A stretch of DNA of 64,000 nucleotides, taken from positions 1-64,000 of the forward strand of contig JANQIX010000012.1 of the NCBI GenBank assembly GCA_028281925.1, read 5' to 3'. This stretch comes from Alphaproteobacteria bacterium (GTDB taxonomy: Bacteria; Pseudomonadota; Alphaproteobacteria; DSM-16000; Inquilinaceae). This document shows, piece by piece, positions 48,597 through 57,358 of the stretch. Below the pieces are notes generated by a model, which saw nothing but the letters and a program-made list of their open reading frames with translations, was not told where the DNA came from and made no database searches. The position numbers and the translations under genes are program-made. The first letter of the stretch is position 1, and every line of letters begins with the position of its first letter.

Positions 48597-49931
48597 CTAG
48601 ATGCGCAGGTCGAGCCGGCCGGTGGCTGTCCAGCCATCGGTGCGGATCGTCACCTGTTGCTCGCCGTCGACCTGGTCGCCGGCGGGCTGGTCTTCGCCTT
48701 CAAGGCCATCACCGGCAGCGCCTTCGCCGCGACCGGCACTTTGCTGGCCCTGACCGCTGCCGCCGTTCTGGCCCCTCAGCGAGAATTCAAGGCTGCTGTC
48801 GTCCGTCTGCAGGCCGGAGCTGCCGAGCGCGCGTTCCAGCGAGCTTGAGTCCCGGCGCAGCATGTCCAGCGTCTCCGACCGATCGACCACGATGCGCGCG
48901 TGCACGCGATTGTCGTCACCGATCTCCAGCTTCACCTCCACATTGCCGAGGGACGCCGGTTGAAGCCGGATGGTGAATCGGTCGATGCCGTCGGCCCCAG
49001 CCTTGCGCATCTGCACCGCGACCTGATCAGCCACAGGCATTGGCGTGGCCGCCGGACGTTGGGCGGCGAGTGTGGCCTGGAAGCTGGGGCCGGACTTGTC
49101 GGCGCCGGCGGTGGCGGCCATGCTCGGTGGGCTCTGCAGAGGCCGTTCGTCGCCAGCCGACCGGGATCGCCCACCATTGCCTGCCGCTGCTTCAGCGATG
49201 GCCGCAGCGGGACCTGTCTGCGGCTTCTCCGGCAGGATATCCGCTGGCGTCTGACCCGCCTTGGCATCCACACCGCGGGGCTTCGCCATGGCGTTGGCCG
49301 CCTCGGCAACCATGTGGCCCGGGGCATCCAGATCGGCAGCCGGCGTGGCGGTCCGCGCGGCCGCGGCAGCTTCGCCAGCCTGGCGGCCGCCCTGCTTGTC
49401 GTCGACCAGCACCGCCGGGCGGATCATGGCTTCGACGTCCGGCTCTGCCGAACCGTCTTGGTCCACGGCGTTCGCCACGGCCTGTGGGTTGGTCGGCGTG
49501 GGAACTGTTGCCACCGCCGCGGCTGCCGGGTCGGTCTGCGCTGGGGTCTCGCCAGGTACGGGAACCGGAGCCGCATCGGCGACTGCACCCTCGAGATCCG
49601 CTTCCGGGGCGGCCGCTTCTTCGCTGCCGCCATCTTCGGCATTCTGGCCGTCTGCCGTCTCGTCGCCCACAACCTGCCGGGCCAGCGCGAGCAGCGCGTC
49701 CGGATCGGTCGGCAGGCCGTCTTCGCCCAACAGATCCTGGTTCGCAAGCCGCGCTGCCATCTGTTCGACGGAGGGCAGCTTGCCGGCTTCCGCCAACGCG
49801 GCACTTTGCGCGCCAAGCAGCTGGTCGAACGTCATGCCCAGCGTCGGGACCGCCTTGCCTCCGGTGGCGGCTCCGGCACTGCCGGGTGCGGCCGCTGGCT
49901 GGACAGGGGCGATGGCTGCAATCGGGTTCAC
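48597..49931 (-). CDS. fliK: Flagellar hook-length control protein FliK
   Basis: A 444-aa Ala/Pro/Glu-rich protein with a long disordered N-terminal part and the conserved Flg_hook domain at the end (about 330-420: DRFTIRLQPASLGNVEVKLEI, VDRSETLDMLRRDSSSLERAL). It measures hook length and switches export specificity. The GTG at 49931 follows AGGG; the open frame further upstream overlaps the FlgN-like gene and is not family-like. Sequence divergence outside the C-terminal domain is normal. Confidence 0.88.
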   Translation of the reverse strand: MNPIAAIAPVQPAAAPGSAGAATGGKAVPTLGMTFDQLLGAQSAALAEAGKLPSVEQMAARLANQDLLGEDGLPTDPDALLALARQVVGDETADGQNAEDGGSEEAAAPEADLEGAVADAAPVPVPGETPAQTDPAAAAVATVPTPTNPQAVANAVDQDGSAEPDVEAMIRPAVLVDDKQGGRQAGEAAAAARTATPAADLDAPGHMVAEAANAMAKPRGVDAKAGQTPADILPEKPQTGPAAAIAEAAAGNGGRSRSAGDERPLQSPPSMAATAGADKSGPSFQATLAAQRPAATPMPVADQVAVQMRKAGADGIDRFTIRLQPASLGNVEVKLEIGDDNRVHARIVVDRSETLDMLRRDSSSLERALGSSGLQTDDSSLEFSLRGQNGGSGQGQQSAGRGEGAAGDGLEGEDQPAGDQVDGEQQVTIRTDGWTATGRLDLRI

Positions 49932-49971
49932 TGTCTCACCCTCGTTCGGTTCATACCCACAAGGCCTGGCA

Positions 49972-50406
49972 TCAGAAGGTCTGATTGATGGCGACCGGCA
50001 CATAGGCCTGGTCGCGCTCTGTCGGTTTGGCGGCCTGGCCATAGCCGGCCGGCTTGACCGAAGCGTCGCGGGCACAATCGACCACGGTGTCGATGATGCG
50101 TTGGCTGACCGATTGCGCGCTCTCAATGGCCTTCTGATTGGCAAGGGCCGATCGCTTCAGCGCCGATTCGCCATCGCGCAACGCCTGAACGCTCTCTTCG
50201 TCCAGTTCGTCGAGTTCGGCCTTGCGAGTCCCCAGAGTCTTCAGCTTGCGCTGAAAGACCTGTTCAAGCCCGGTCTTGCGCACGGAGAAGCCTTCGACAC
50301 CGGCGATGCGCATCGCACGCAACGCGTCGGTTTCTTCGTCCAGCACCGCCCTCAGATCGTCCATGGTGCGGCTGACGCTGGTCACCAAGTCTTCAATACT
50401 CATCAC
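49972..50406 (-). CDS. FlgN-like flagellar export chaperone
   Basis: A 144-aa all-helical protein (long coiled coils such as TMDDLRAVLDEETDALRAM and RKAELDELDEESVQAL) between flgJ and fliK. The family fit is to FlgN chaperones of FlgK/FlgL in size and helical layout, not through a firm motif. It starts 3 bases after flgJ (GTG at 50406 with AGGAGG at 9 bases; ATG at 50403 also possible), so it is co-transcribed with the hook genes. Alternative: a lineage-specific flagellar protein of unknown role. Confidence 0.6.
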   Translation of the reverse strand: MMSIEDLVTSVSRTMDDLRAVLDEETDALRAMRIAGVEGFSVRKTGLEQVFQRKLKTLGTRKAELDELDEESVQALRDGESALKRSALANQKAIESAQSVSQRIIDTVVDCARDASVKPAGYGQAAKPTERDQAYVPVAINQTF

Positions 50407-50409
50407 GGC

Positions 50410-50733
50410 TCACGCCTCCTGAAGGGTCAGCAGCTCGCGGGACACGGCATCGGCAAGACCGATCCCGCCCGACCGGGCCATTTCCATGCCGAACTGTTCG
50501 ACCAACATGGAGCGGTAGATGTCCTCTGCCTGGCCGCCGCCGAACATCGGGTCGGTTTTGATGCCGGCGAACATGTGCTGCAGCATCTGCGAGATGAACA
50601 CGGCCTCGAACTGGACGGCGGAGTCTCGGGTTTCGGCCGGGTCGACACCGCGCTGCAGCGGGCGCGCCTGCTGCAGCGCCGGTTGAAGCTGTAGCGCTTC
50701 CGTGCCGGGCAAGGGGGCCATGTCGCTCATCAC
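50410..50733 (-). CDS. flgJ: Flagellar rod-binding protein FlgJ (rod-cap domain only)
   Basis: A 107-aa protein with the rod-binding motif (QFEAVFISQMLQHMFAGI, MFGGGQAEDIYRSMLVEQFG, LADAVSREL). The peptidoglycan hydrolase domain of enterobacterial FlgJ is absent, as usual in alphaproteobacteria. It overlaps flgI by four bases (ATGA). Confidence 0.92.
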   Translation of the reverse strand: MMSDMAPLPGTEALQLQPALQQARPLQRGVDPAETRDSAVQFEAVFISQMLQHMFAGIKTDPMFGGGQAEDIYRSMLVEQFGMEMARSGGIGLADAVSRELLTLQEA

Positions 50734-51899
50734 AGCACCTCCAGTTCGGCCTGCAGCGCGCCGGCCGCGCTGATGGTCTGCAGGATCGAGATCATGTCGC
50801 GCGGTCCGATACCCAGCGCGTTCAGGCTCTGCACCAGCTCTTGCAGCGTCAGGCCGCCTTCGACGACGCCCAGCTGCTGATCATCGCCGGTATCCACATC
50901 CACCTGGGTGCGCGGCACGACTTCGGTGGTCCCGCCCGACAGCGGGCCAGGCTGCGAGACCTGGGGTGTCTCGGTGATGCGCACCGTGAGATTGCCTTGT
51001 GCGACCGCGACGGTGCTGATCTGCACGTTCTCACCCATCACGATGATGCCCGTCCGCTCGTCCACGACCACCCGGGCCGGCTGGTCCGGCACGATCTCAA
51101 GCTGTTCGATCTCGGTCAGCAGGCCGACCACGTCGCCCGCCAGCGACGGCGGGAGGGTCATGCGCACTGTCGCGGGGTCGGTCGCCACGGCCATGCTGGT
51201 GCCCGTGTAGCGGTTGATGGCGTCCTGGATGCGGCGCGCCGTGGTGAAGTCGGGATTGCGCAGGGCCAGGTTGATCTCGCTCAGATCCGCCAGTTCGAAC
51301 AGGATCTCGCGTTCGACAATCGCGCCGCCCGGGATGCGGCCGGACGTCGGCACACCCTGTGTCACCGTCTCGGCCTCGCCGCCGACACTGAAGCCGCCGA
51401 CGGAAACGGAGCCCTGCGCCACCGCATAGACTTCTCCGTCCGCGCCCAGAAGCGGGGTCACCAGCAGGGTGCCGCCCAGCAGGCTGTCGGCATCGCCCAG
51501 CGATGAAACGGTGACGTCGATCGTGCTGCCCTGGCGGGTGAAGGCGGGCAGGGTTCCCGTGACCATCACCGCGGCCACGTTATCGGTCTTGATGTTGTCG
51601 CCGCGGGTGTTGATGCCGAGGCGTTCCAGCATGCCGATCAAGCTCTGCTCGGTGAACGGCGAGCCGTTGATGCTATCGCCGGAACCGTCCAGTCCGACCA
51701 CCAGGCCATAGCCCACCAGCATGTTGGATCGGACGCCCTCGACATCGACGATGTCCTTGATGCGCGACGCCGCGGCGGCTGGACCGACCATGGTGGCAAG
51801 CACAGTCAGAATCAGCCACATCGTCGGCAGATACCGGCATGGTGCGGCCGCGACCCTGGCGAGGTTGGATCCGATGTATGAGGGGCGGCGCTGCGCCAT
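50730..51899 (-). CDS. flgI: Flagellar P-ring protein FlgI
   Basis: A 389-aa periplasmic ring subunit with a signal peptide (PTMWLILTVLATMVGPAAAAS). Motifs: RIKDIVDVEGVRSNMLVGYG, GLVVGLDGSGDSI, AAVMVTGTLPAFTRQGS, QALNALGIGPRDMISIL near the end. ATG at 51899 gives an N-terminus of typical length; the upstream frame is not family-like. It leads the flgI-to-flgL array and is divergent from fliX over a region with a CtrA box. Confidence 0.94.
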   Translation of the reverse strand: MAQRRPSYIGSNLARVAAAPCRYLPTMWLILTVLATMVGPAAAASRIKDIVDVEGVRSNMLVGYGLVVGLDGSGDSINGSPFTEQSLIGMLERLGINTRGDNIKTDNVAAVMVTGTLPAFTRQGSTIDVTVSSLGDADSLLGGTLLVTPLLGADGEVYAVAQGSVSVGGFSVGGEAETVTQGVPTSGRIPGGAIVEREILFELADLSEINLALRNPDFTTARRIQDAINRYTGTSMAVATDPATVRMTLPPSLAGDVVGLLTEIEQLEIVPDQPARVVVDERTGIIVMGENVQISTVAVAQGNLTVRITETPQVSQPGPLSGGTTEVVPRTQVDVDTGDDQQLGVVEGGLTLQELVQSLNALGIGPRDMISILQTISAAGALQAELEVL

Positions 51900-52079
51900 G
51901 TTCACTTCGTCCCGTGGGCTCGATGACTCGTTTCGCCTCATCGTTATGCGAAAGCCGTGCCAATCGCCGATCGCCCGGATTCGCCGACGGATCCTCGGGC
52001 TTCAGCCGTATTGGCCCGCGGCGGCAGGCAACGCTTGCCATCACCACCCGGCAAGAGATTCCCATCCGTTTTCAGTGGC

Positions 52080-52094
52080 TTAACGGCGTCTTAA
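52080..52094. promoter_or_regulatory. CtrA box between flgI and fliX
   Basis: TTAA (52080-52083), seven bases (CGGCGTC), TTAA (52091-52094), then CC. A perfect CtrA consensus. In Caulobacter the divergent fliX/flgI promoters are CtrA-dependent, so the arrangement is conserved. Confidence 0.75.
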
Positions 52095-52187
52095 CCATGC
52101 TGCGCGAGGATCGGTGTGGCACGAGATCGTGAGTGCCGTGCGCGGGCCCGGCAGCGTGCCAAGGCGCCGAGGGGTCGGGATAAGCGA

Positions 52188-52634
52188 ATGAAGATCGAGA
52201 CGACCGGACAGGTTCGCCAGGCGTCGAAGAGCAAGAGGGTCGACCGCCGGGACGAAATCGGCGCGCGGTTCTCCGACGCGCTGTCCCGTATGCTCGGTGT
52301 CGGCGAGGGCCCTGCGACCGTCGACGGTCCCGGAAACGTCACGGGCGTCGAAGCCTTGCTCGCCGTTCAGGCGGCAGGCGATACGGACGATTCTCCGCAA
52401 GGCCGCGCATCGCGGGCGCGCCAGCGGGCGGACCAGCAACTGGATGCGCTGGAGGGGCTGCGCCGTGGCATTCTGGCGGGCCGCCTGACCGAGCGCGACT
52501 TGCTGGAGTTGGCCCGCGGGGCCGCGGAACGCCGCTCACAGGTGGACGACCCACGGCTGGCGGAAGTACTCGACGAGGTCGAACTGAGAGTGCAGGTCGA
52601 GCTGGCAAAACTGGGCATCAGCATCGAGATCTAG
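52188..52634 (+). CDS. fliX: Flagellar assembly regulator FliX
   Basis: A 148-aa FliX, which in Caulobacter couples basal-body assembly to activation of late flagellar genes through FlbD. Family pattern: MKIETTGQVR, VTGVEALLAVQA, ADQQLDALEGLRRGILAGRL, DDPRLAEVLDEVELRVQVELAKL. It is divergent from flgI, as usual in this class. No flbD is in the window. Confidence 0.92.
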   Translation: MKIETTGQVRQASKSKRVDRRDEIGARFSDALSRMLGVGEGPATVDGPGNVTGVEALLAVQAAGDTDDSPQGRASRARQRADQQLDALEGLRRGILAGRLTERDLLELARGAAERRSQVDDPRLAEVLDEVELRVQVELAKLGISIEI

Positions 52635-52795
52635 CCTCCGTTCCGCCGCACTGCAGAAAACGGACGACCAATCAACAGCTTGTGACGCTTCTTTCCGTCA
52701 CAGACGGGATTGTCGAGCGGCCCTTCGATTCATATACTCCGCCCGCGCCGCGGCCGAGGGTGCCGCTTTGCCTTGGTCAGTTCACGGGAGCCAGT

Positions 52796-53218
52796 ATGTC
52801 GAGCCCGCTTGTTCCCCCGGACTATCGGCCGTCGGAAGATGAGCCGTTCATGAATCCGATTATGCGGGAGTATTTTCGCGCGCGATTACTTCAATGGCGT
52901 TTGGACCTGTTGGCGGACTCGTCGGAAACCATCCATCACCTCCAGGAAGGCAACTCGCTGGAACCAGACTTGGCCGACCGTGCGACGGTTGAGACCGACA
53001 GGTCGTTGGAGCTGCGCACCCGCGACCGCGAGCGCAAGCTGATCAGCAAGATCGACGAGGCTTTGCAGCGAGTGGAAGACGGCAGCTACGGCTTCTGCGA
53101 AGACACCGGCGAACCGATCTCCATCCGCCGGCTGGAGGCCCGCCCGATCGCCACCCTGAGCCTCGAGGCGCAGGAAAAGCATGAGCGGCTGGAGCGGACC
53201 CATCGGGACAACGCATAG
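52796..53218 (+). CDS. dksA: DksA-type RNA polymerase-binding protein, zinc-finger-degenerate
   Basis: A 140-aa DksA: coiled-coil arms with the tip Asp-rich loop, then the globular end (EDGSYGFCEDTGEPISIRRLEARPIATLSLEAQEKHER). Only one of the four zinc cysteines remains (CEDT, then LSLE), as is normal in alphaproteobacterial DksA. GGGAG precedes the ATG. It converges with flgH. Confidence 0.92.
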   Translation: MSSPLVPPDYRPSEDEPFMNPIMREYFRARLLQWRLDLLADSSETIHHLQEGNSLEPDLADRATVETDRSLELRTRDRERKLISKIDEALQRVEDGSYGFCEDTGEPISIRRLEARPIATLSLEAQEKHERLERTHRDNA

Positions 53219-53228
53219 CGGGGCCGGG

Positions 53229-53266
53229 CCAGGCACCGGATCAGCCGGGAAGACTCGGTGCCCGGC
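53229..53266. terminator. Hairpin between dksA and flgH
   Basis: GGCACCG (53232-53238) pairs with CGGTGCC (53256-53262), extended by GCC/GGC across one mismatch. Position between two convergent genes suggests a shared terminator; there is no T-run. Confidence 0.4.
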
Positions 53267-53341
53267 AGGAATTGCCGCCGCCTGCCGCGCCCACCGGGTG
53301 GCGGGCGAGGCAGGCAAGGGCGAGAGGCCGATCGGTCCCGA

Positions 53342-54103
53342 TCAGAACGGGAACAGGATGTCGTAGAGCTGCTGGCCGTAGCGCGGCTGCTGGTAGTCGG
53401 TGATCTGGCCCCGGCCGCCGTAAGAGATGCGGGCCTCGGCAATTTGCTCGTAGTTCACCGTGTTCTGTGAGGTGATGTCTTCCGGCCGCACGATGCCGGC
53501 GATCTCCAGGTCGCGGGCTTCAAAGTTCACGCGGATCTCCTGCCGGCCGTAGACCACCAGATTGCCGTTGGGCAGGATCTGCACCACGGTCGCCGCGACC
53601 ATCAGGTCGATCGATTCCTCCCGCTGCGTGCTGCCGTCGCCGTTGAACGAACTGTCGGCTCCGAACTCGGTCAGGTTGTCGTTGTCCACGCCGTCGGGAA
53701 GCCAGCGGTCGAGCCGCTGTTCGAAGCCCAGGAAGTAGGGCAGAGTGGCGTCCTCGTTGCTGCCGCGCGAGCGGGCCGTCGTATTGCTCAACTCGGCAGA
53801 GTCGTCGATCTCGATCAGGATGGTCAGGATGTCGCCGATTTCGTCGGCGCGCTGGTCGCGGAAGAAGGCGCGCGACCCCGACTGCCACAGCGAATTCGGC
53901 TGGTTCTCCGCCACCCGCGGCGCCGGCATGGGCATGCGGACAGGCTGATACCCCGGTGCTTCCGTCGGGCTGACGATGGGAGACAGCGGCGGCGGCCGTC
54001 CGATATTGGCGATCCGCTCACCCGCGCCGCAGGCGCTGACCGCGAGGGCGGCCAAAGCCACCATCGCGCCCGTCATGCCTTTCCGGCTGGACATGCCATT
54101 CAT
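53342..54103 (-). CDS. flgH: Flagellar L-ring lipoprotein FlgH
   Basis: A 253-aa outer-membrane ring subunit with lipobox LAVSAC near residue 27. Motifs: SLWQSGSRAFFRDQRADEIGDILTILI, QILPNGNLVVYGRQEIRVNFE, EIAGIVRPEDI, and the C-terminal QQLYDILFPF. The ATG at 54103 follows GGAGG. It is the last gene of the flgF-G-A-H unit. Confidence 0.95.
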   Translation of the reverse strand: MNGMSSRKGMTGAMVALAALAVSACGAGERIANIGRPPPLSPIVSPTEAPGYQPVRMPMPAPRVAENQPNSLWQSGSRAFFRDQRADEIGDILTILIEIDDSAELSNTTARSRGSNEDATLPYFLGFEQRLDRWLPDGVDNDNLTEFGADSSFNGDGSTQREESIDLMVAATVVQILPNGNLVVYGRQEIRVNFEARDLEIAGIVRPEDITSQNTVNYEQIAEARISYGGRGQITDYQQPRYGQQLYDILFPF

Positions 54104-54123
54104 CGTTTGGACCTCCATTGATC

Positions 54124-54933
54124 CTAGAACCCGGCCATCGCGCCGGGGGACATCACGGAAACGGTGTTGGACCCGGTCACCAGGGCGTCAATCGTCCGAT
54201 TGCTGTCGACGTTGACGACCCGGATGGTCTCGCCCATGGCGCCGTCTTCAAGTGCCCGGCCGCGCGCCGTGACCTGCAGTCCGGGCGCTTCCAGCACCAT
54301 GGCGATGCCGTCGCCGCGGCGGACCACGATGGGCAGCCTGAGATCGCTGCGGCGGACCGGCTGGTCTGCGGTCAGCGTGCGCCGCGGGCTCATACCGATC
54401 AGCTCTTCGGCGTCGATCGCCACACCGTCGCCGATGCGGGCTGGCGGCAGGCTGACCCAGGCAATATCGGCGGCGCCGATCACCTCCCCGGCGCGAAGCC
54501 GCCGGACGGGAACGGCCACCTCGACGGAATCGCTGTCGGTATCCGGCTCGGCCGCTTCGATCGTGTCATCGCTCGGAATGCTACCTGCGGCGATCACACG
54601 GGCCAGAGCTTGGCGGACTTCGCTCTCCGCGGCACTGCGCTCTTCCGCTGTCGCCCCGCGCACCGTGATGGACGGAACGCGGTACCCCGGCTGCCAGTCG
54701 ATGTCATAGGCGCTGGCCACGCGGACGATCCAGTCTGCGTCCAGCACGACCTCGCGGCCCTCTGGCGGAGCGGATGCGATCTCCAAGACGGCCACCTCCG
54801 GCGCGAGCCCGTCGAAAAGATCGCCCAGCCGGATCTCCTCGCCGGTCACGACGGCCTCGCGCCGCAGCTCGGCTGCTTCCGCGGGTGCCGAGAGGCCGAT
54901 AATCAGGGTGAAGATTGCCGTGAGTTTCTTCAT
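54124..54933 (-). CDS. flgA: Flagellar P-ring assembly chaperone FlgA
   Basis: A 269-aa periplasmic chaperone with a signal peptide (MKKLTAIFTLIIGLSAPAEAA). The SAF domain is visible (VPVRRLRAGEVIGAADI, PRRTLTADQPVRRSDL) and the C-terminal LEAPGLQVTARGRALEDGAMG. It helps FlgI assemble. Starts 12 bases after flgG. Confidence 0.93.
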   Translation of the reverse strand: MKKLTAIFTLIIGLSAPAEAAELRREAVVTGEEIRLGDLFDGLAPEVAVLEIASAPPEGREVVLDADWIVRVASAYDIDWQPGYRVPSITVRGATAEERSAAESEVRQALARVIAAGSIPSDDTIEAAEPDTDSDSVEVAVPVRRLRAGEVIGAADIAWVSLPPARIGDGVAIDAEELIGMSPRRTLTADQPVRRSDLRLPIVVRRGDGIAMVLEAPGLQVTARGRALEDGAMGETIRVVNVDSNRTIDALVTGSNTVSVMSPGAMAGF

Positions 54934-54945
54934 GATTTCAGGCCA

Positions 54946-55731
54946 TTACCGGAGGTTGTTCGTCGATTTCATCATCTCGTCGGTGATCTTCACCACCTTG
55001 GCATTCATCTCGTAGGCGCGCTGGGCCGCGATCAGCTGCGTGATCTCGCTGATGATCTCGACATTCGAGGCCTCAAGCATGCCCTGCTTGATGGCGCCAA
55101 GCCCCTCTGTTCCCGGCGTTCCGGTCACCGGCTGGCCGGACGCGACCGTTTCGCGGAACAGGTTGTCGCCGATCGCTTCAAGCCCGCCGGAGTTGGCGAA
55201 GCCGGCCAACTCGATCTGCCCGGCATCGGTGGGTTCGGTCTCGCCGTCCAGTGTCACGTAGATGCGGCCTTCTGCGTTGATCCCGATGTCGACAGCATCG
55301 ACGGGGATCGGACCGGGGCCGATCAGGCGGTAGCCGTCGGGCGTTACGATCTCGCCTTGGGCATTCAGCTGGAACTCGCCGGAACGGGTATAGCCCGTGT
55401 CGCCGTCGGGCAGCTCGATCTGGAAGAAGCCGCCGCCGTCCAGCGCGATGTCCAGCGGGTTGTCGGTCAGCTGCATGCCGCCCTGCTCGTGCACCCGGTA
55501 GGTACTGCCCAGTTCCACACCCGTTCCGATCTGAACGCCGGCGGGAAGCGCGATGCCGGGCTCACTGGACACGGGCGTGACGCTCTCGATTGCCCGGTAG
55601 AGCAGGTCATGGAATTCGGCGCGCTGGCGCTTGAAGCCGGTTGTGTTCACGTTGGCGATGTTGTTGGCCAGGATCTGAACGTTCATCTCCTGCGCCAGCA
55701 TTCCGGTCGCGCTGATGCTCAGTGATTGCAT
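54946..55731 (-). CDS. flgG: Flagellar distal rod protein FlgG
   Basis: A 261-aa rod protein. N-terminus SLSISATGMLAQEMNVQILANNIANVNTTGFKRQRAEFHDLL; C-terminus SNVEIISEITQLIAAQRAYEMNAKVVKITDEMM. Standard length. Follows flgF by 21 bases. Confidence 0.97.
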   Translation of the reverse strand: MQSLSISATGMLAQEMNVQILANNIANVNTTGFKRQRAEFHDLLYRAIESVTPVSSEPGIALPAGVQIGTGVELGSTYRVHEQGGMQLTDNPLDIALDGGGFFQIELPDGDTGYTRSGEFQLNAQGEIVTPDGYRLIGPGPIPVDAVDIGINAEGRIYVTLDGETEPTDAGQIELAGFANSGGLEAIGDNLFRETVASGQPVTGTPGTEGLGAIKQGMLEASNVEIISEITQLIAAQRAYEMNAKVVKITDEMMKSTNNLR

Positions 55732-55752
55732 GGTCTTAGTCCCCTATCGGCT

Positions 55753-56496
55753 TCAGCCGTCCAGACGGCCGAGCCGGCGAATGGCCTCGCGCTGGCGGTC
55801 ATGTTCTGTCTTGATCAAGCTGCCCGTCCGCTCGTAAGCGCGGGACACCTCGATCAGCCGGGTCATCTCCACCGCTGCTTGGATGTTCGAGCGTTCGACC
55901 ATGCCCTGGGCCACCCGCGTGTCCACCGCGTCCTGTGGCACCTGATTGGTCGTCAGAAGGTTGCCGCCCAGAGGGATCAGCTCGTTCTCCCGATCGAAGG
56001 TGACGATCTGCAGCTGCCCGGCTTCGCCTTCGGCGGTGGTAATGGTGCCGTCGTCGAGAATGGTGATCTCGCCAGCATCCTGCGGAATGGTGATCTCGCG
56101 GTCGCGCTTGTCGAGAACCGGAAGTCCGTTGCCGTCGACCAGGCGCCGGTCGATGTCGATGCTGAGGCGGCCGTTGCGGGTGTAGCGCGGCCCGGCCGGG
56201 GTCTCCACCACCAGATAGCCGTCGCCGACCAGCGCGAGATCGAGGGTATTGCCCGTTCGATCCACCGGCCCGGAGCGAGTATCGCGCAGCACGGCCTGGT
56301 CTATCACGAGCGAGACGGCGGGATCCTCGCCGTAGCGCGAGGCCCTGCCTTCCGGCTCGGCAAGATATTCCACGAACAGGGTCCGCTGCGCCTTGTAGCC
56401 CGGCGTGTTCAGGTTGGCGACGTTCTGCGCCGTGACGGCAAGCTGTTCGCGCAGGGTGACCTGTCGGGAGAGGGCGATGTAGCTGGCGTTTTCCAT
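55753..56496 (-). CDS. flgF: Flagellar proximal rod protein FlgF
   Basis: A 247-aa rod protein. N-terminus MENASYIALSRQVTLREQLAVTAQNVANLNTPGYKAQ; C-terminus SNIQAAVEMTRLIEVSRAYERTGSLIKTEHD. ATG at 56496 has a weak ribosome-binding site, but upstream codons are not family-like. First gene of the flgF-G-A-H unit; a sigma-54 type promoter lies upstream. Confidence 0.93.
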   Translation of the reverse strand: MENASYIALSRQVTLREQLAVTAQNVANLNTPGYKAQRTLFVEYLAEPEGRASRYGEDPAVSLVIDQAVLRDTRSGPVDRTGNTLDLALVGDGYLVVETPAGPRYTRNGRLSIDIDRRLVDGNGLPVLDKRDREITIPQDAGEITILDDGTITTAEGEAGQLQIVTFDRENELIPLGGNLLTTNQVPQDAVDTRVAQGMVERSNIQAAVEMTRLIEVSRAYERTGSLIKTEHDRQREAIRRLGRLDG

Positions 56497-56572
56497 GACG
56501 ACCGTGTCCGTAAACTTGCGAAGATCGGCGGTCCTGCTGTGCTTGTCGGCAGGGGAGCGATCCCGTGGCCCA

Positions 56573-56594
56573 CGTTGCACGGTCCGTGCCAAAC
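56573..56594 (-). promoter_or_regulatory. Sigma-54 promoter of the flgF-G-A-H unit
   Basis: On the minus strand TTGGCACGGACCGTGCAAC has GG, ten bases, GC, with TGGCAC and a TGCA end as in sigma-54 promoters. Predicted start of transcription is about 70 bases before flgF. Late flagellar genes in this group use sigma-54 with FlbD-type activators. Confidence 0.65.
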
Positions 56595-56769
56595 GCCGCG
56601 GATCGGGGATTCCGGGGGAACGCGGGCGTCTTGCGGTGCGGATCTGGCGCCGCCGCCCGGCAGAAACTGCCGCACCGATGCCGGACCGGCGCCCGCAACA
56701 ACTTGTTAACGCTGACGCTTCTAGACTGCCCGCGACCGCAGAAGAGATGCGGGATCAGGGATTGGGAAG

Positions 56770-57318
56770 ATGTCTTCAGAAGCGCTCGAAGGCGCGGTAG
56801 ATGAAATCACGGAAGACGTGCCGCGCCGCAAGTTCAGCGGGAAGCGGCTTGTCTTGTTCATTCTTCTGCCGATCCTGGTTCTGGCGGGCGGCGGCGTGGC
56901 CCTTGTCATGTCCGGTCTTCTCGACTCGCTGCTCGGCGGCGGAGATGAGGCCGAGACCGAAACAGCGGCCGTTGCCGAGGGTGAAGATGGGCATGTCGAG
57001 CCGTCGGATGGACCCGGCTATTTCTATGACCTGCCCGTGATGACGGTGAACCTCGATACGGGCGATCGGCGGCAGAGCTTCCTGAGCCTATCCATCAGCC
57101 TGGAACTCGACAGCTTCGCCGATACCAACACCATCCAGCAGGCGATGCCGCGGATCATCGACAACTTTCAGATCTATCTGCGCGAGCTGCGGCTGGAGGA
57201 TCTGCGGGGATCCGCTGGCCTTTATCGGCTGCGCGAAGAGTTGCTGCGACGGGTGAACCATGCCGTTCAACCCGGGCACGTCCGCGACGTGCTGTTCCGC
57301 GAAATGCTGGTCCAGTAG
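56770..57318 (+). CDS. fliL: Flagellar basal-body protein FliL
   Basis: A 182-aa stator-associated protein with one N-terminal membrane helix (LVLFILLPILVLAGGGVALVM) and a periplasmic FliL domain (about 75-182: YFYDLPVMTVNLDTGDRRQSF, INFLR-like LRELRLEDLRGSAGLYRLREELL). First gene of fliL-fliM-DUF6468-motE. Confidence 0.92.
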   Translation: MSSEALEGAVDEITEDVPRRKFSGKRLVLFILLPILVLAGGGVALVMSGLLDSLLGGGDEAETETAAVAEGEDGHVEPSDGPGYFYDLPVMTVNLDTGDRRQSFLSLSISLELDSFADTNTIQQAMPRIIDNFQIYLRELRLEDLRGSAGLYRLREELLRRVNHAVQPGHVRDVLFREMLVQ

Positions 57319-57358
57319 CGCCGCCCCCGGCCGCAGTGCAGTGAGGATGATGTAGCCG

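Noticed and set aside
52117..52133. TGGCACG element upstream of fliX as a sigma-54 promoter
   Set aside because: GG is followed after ten bases by TG, not GC, so the -12 element is missing.
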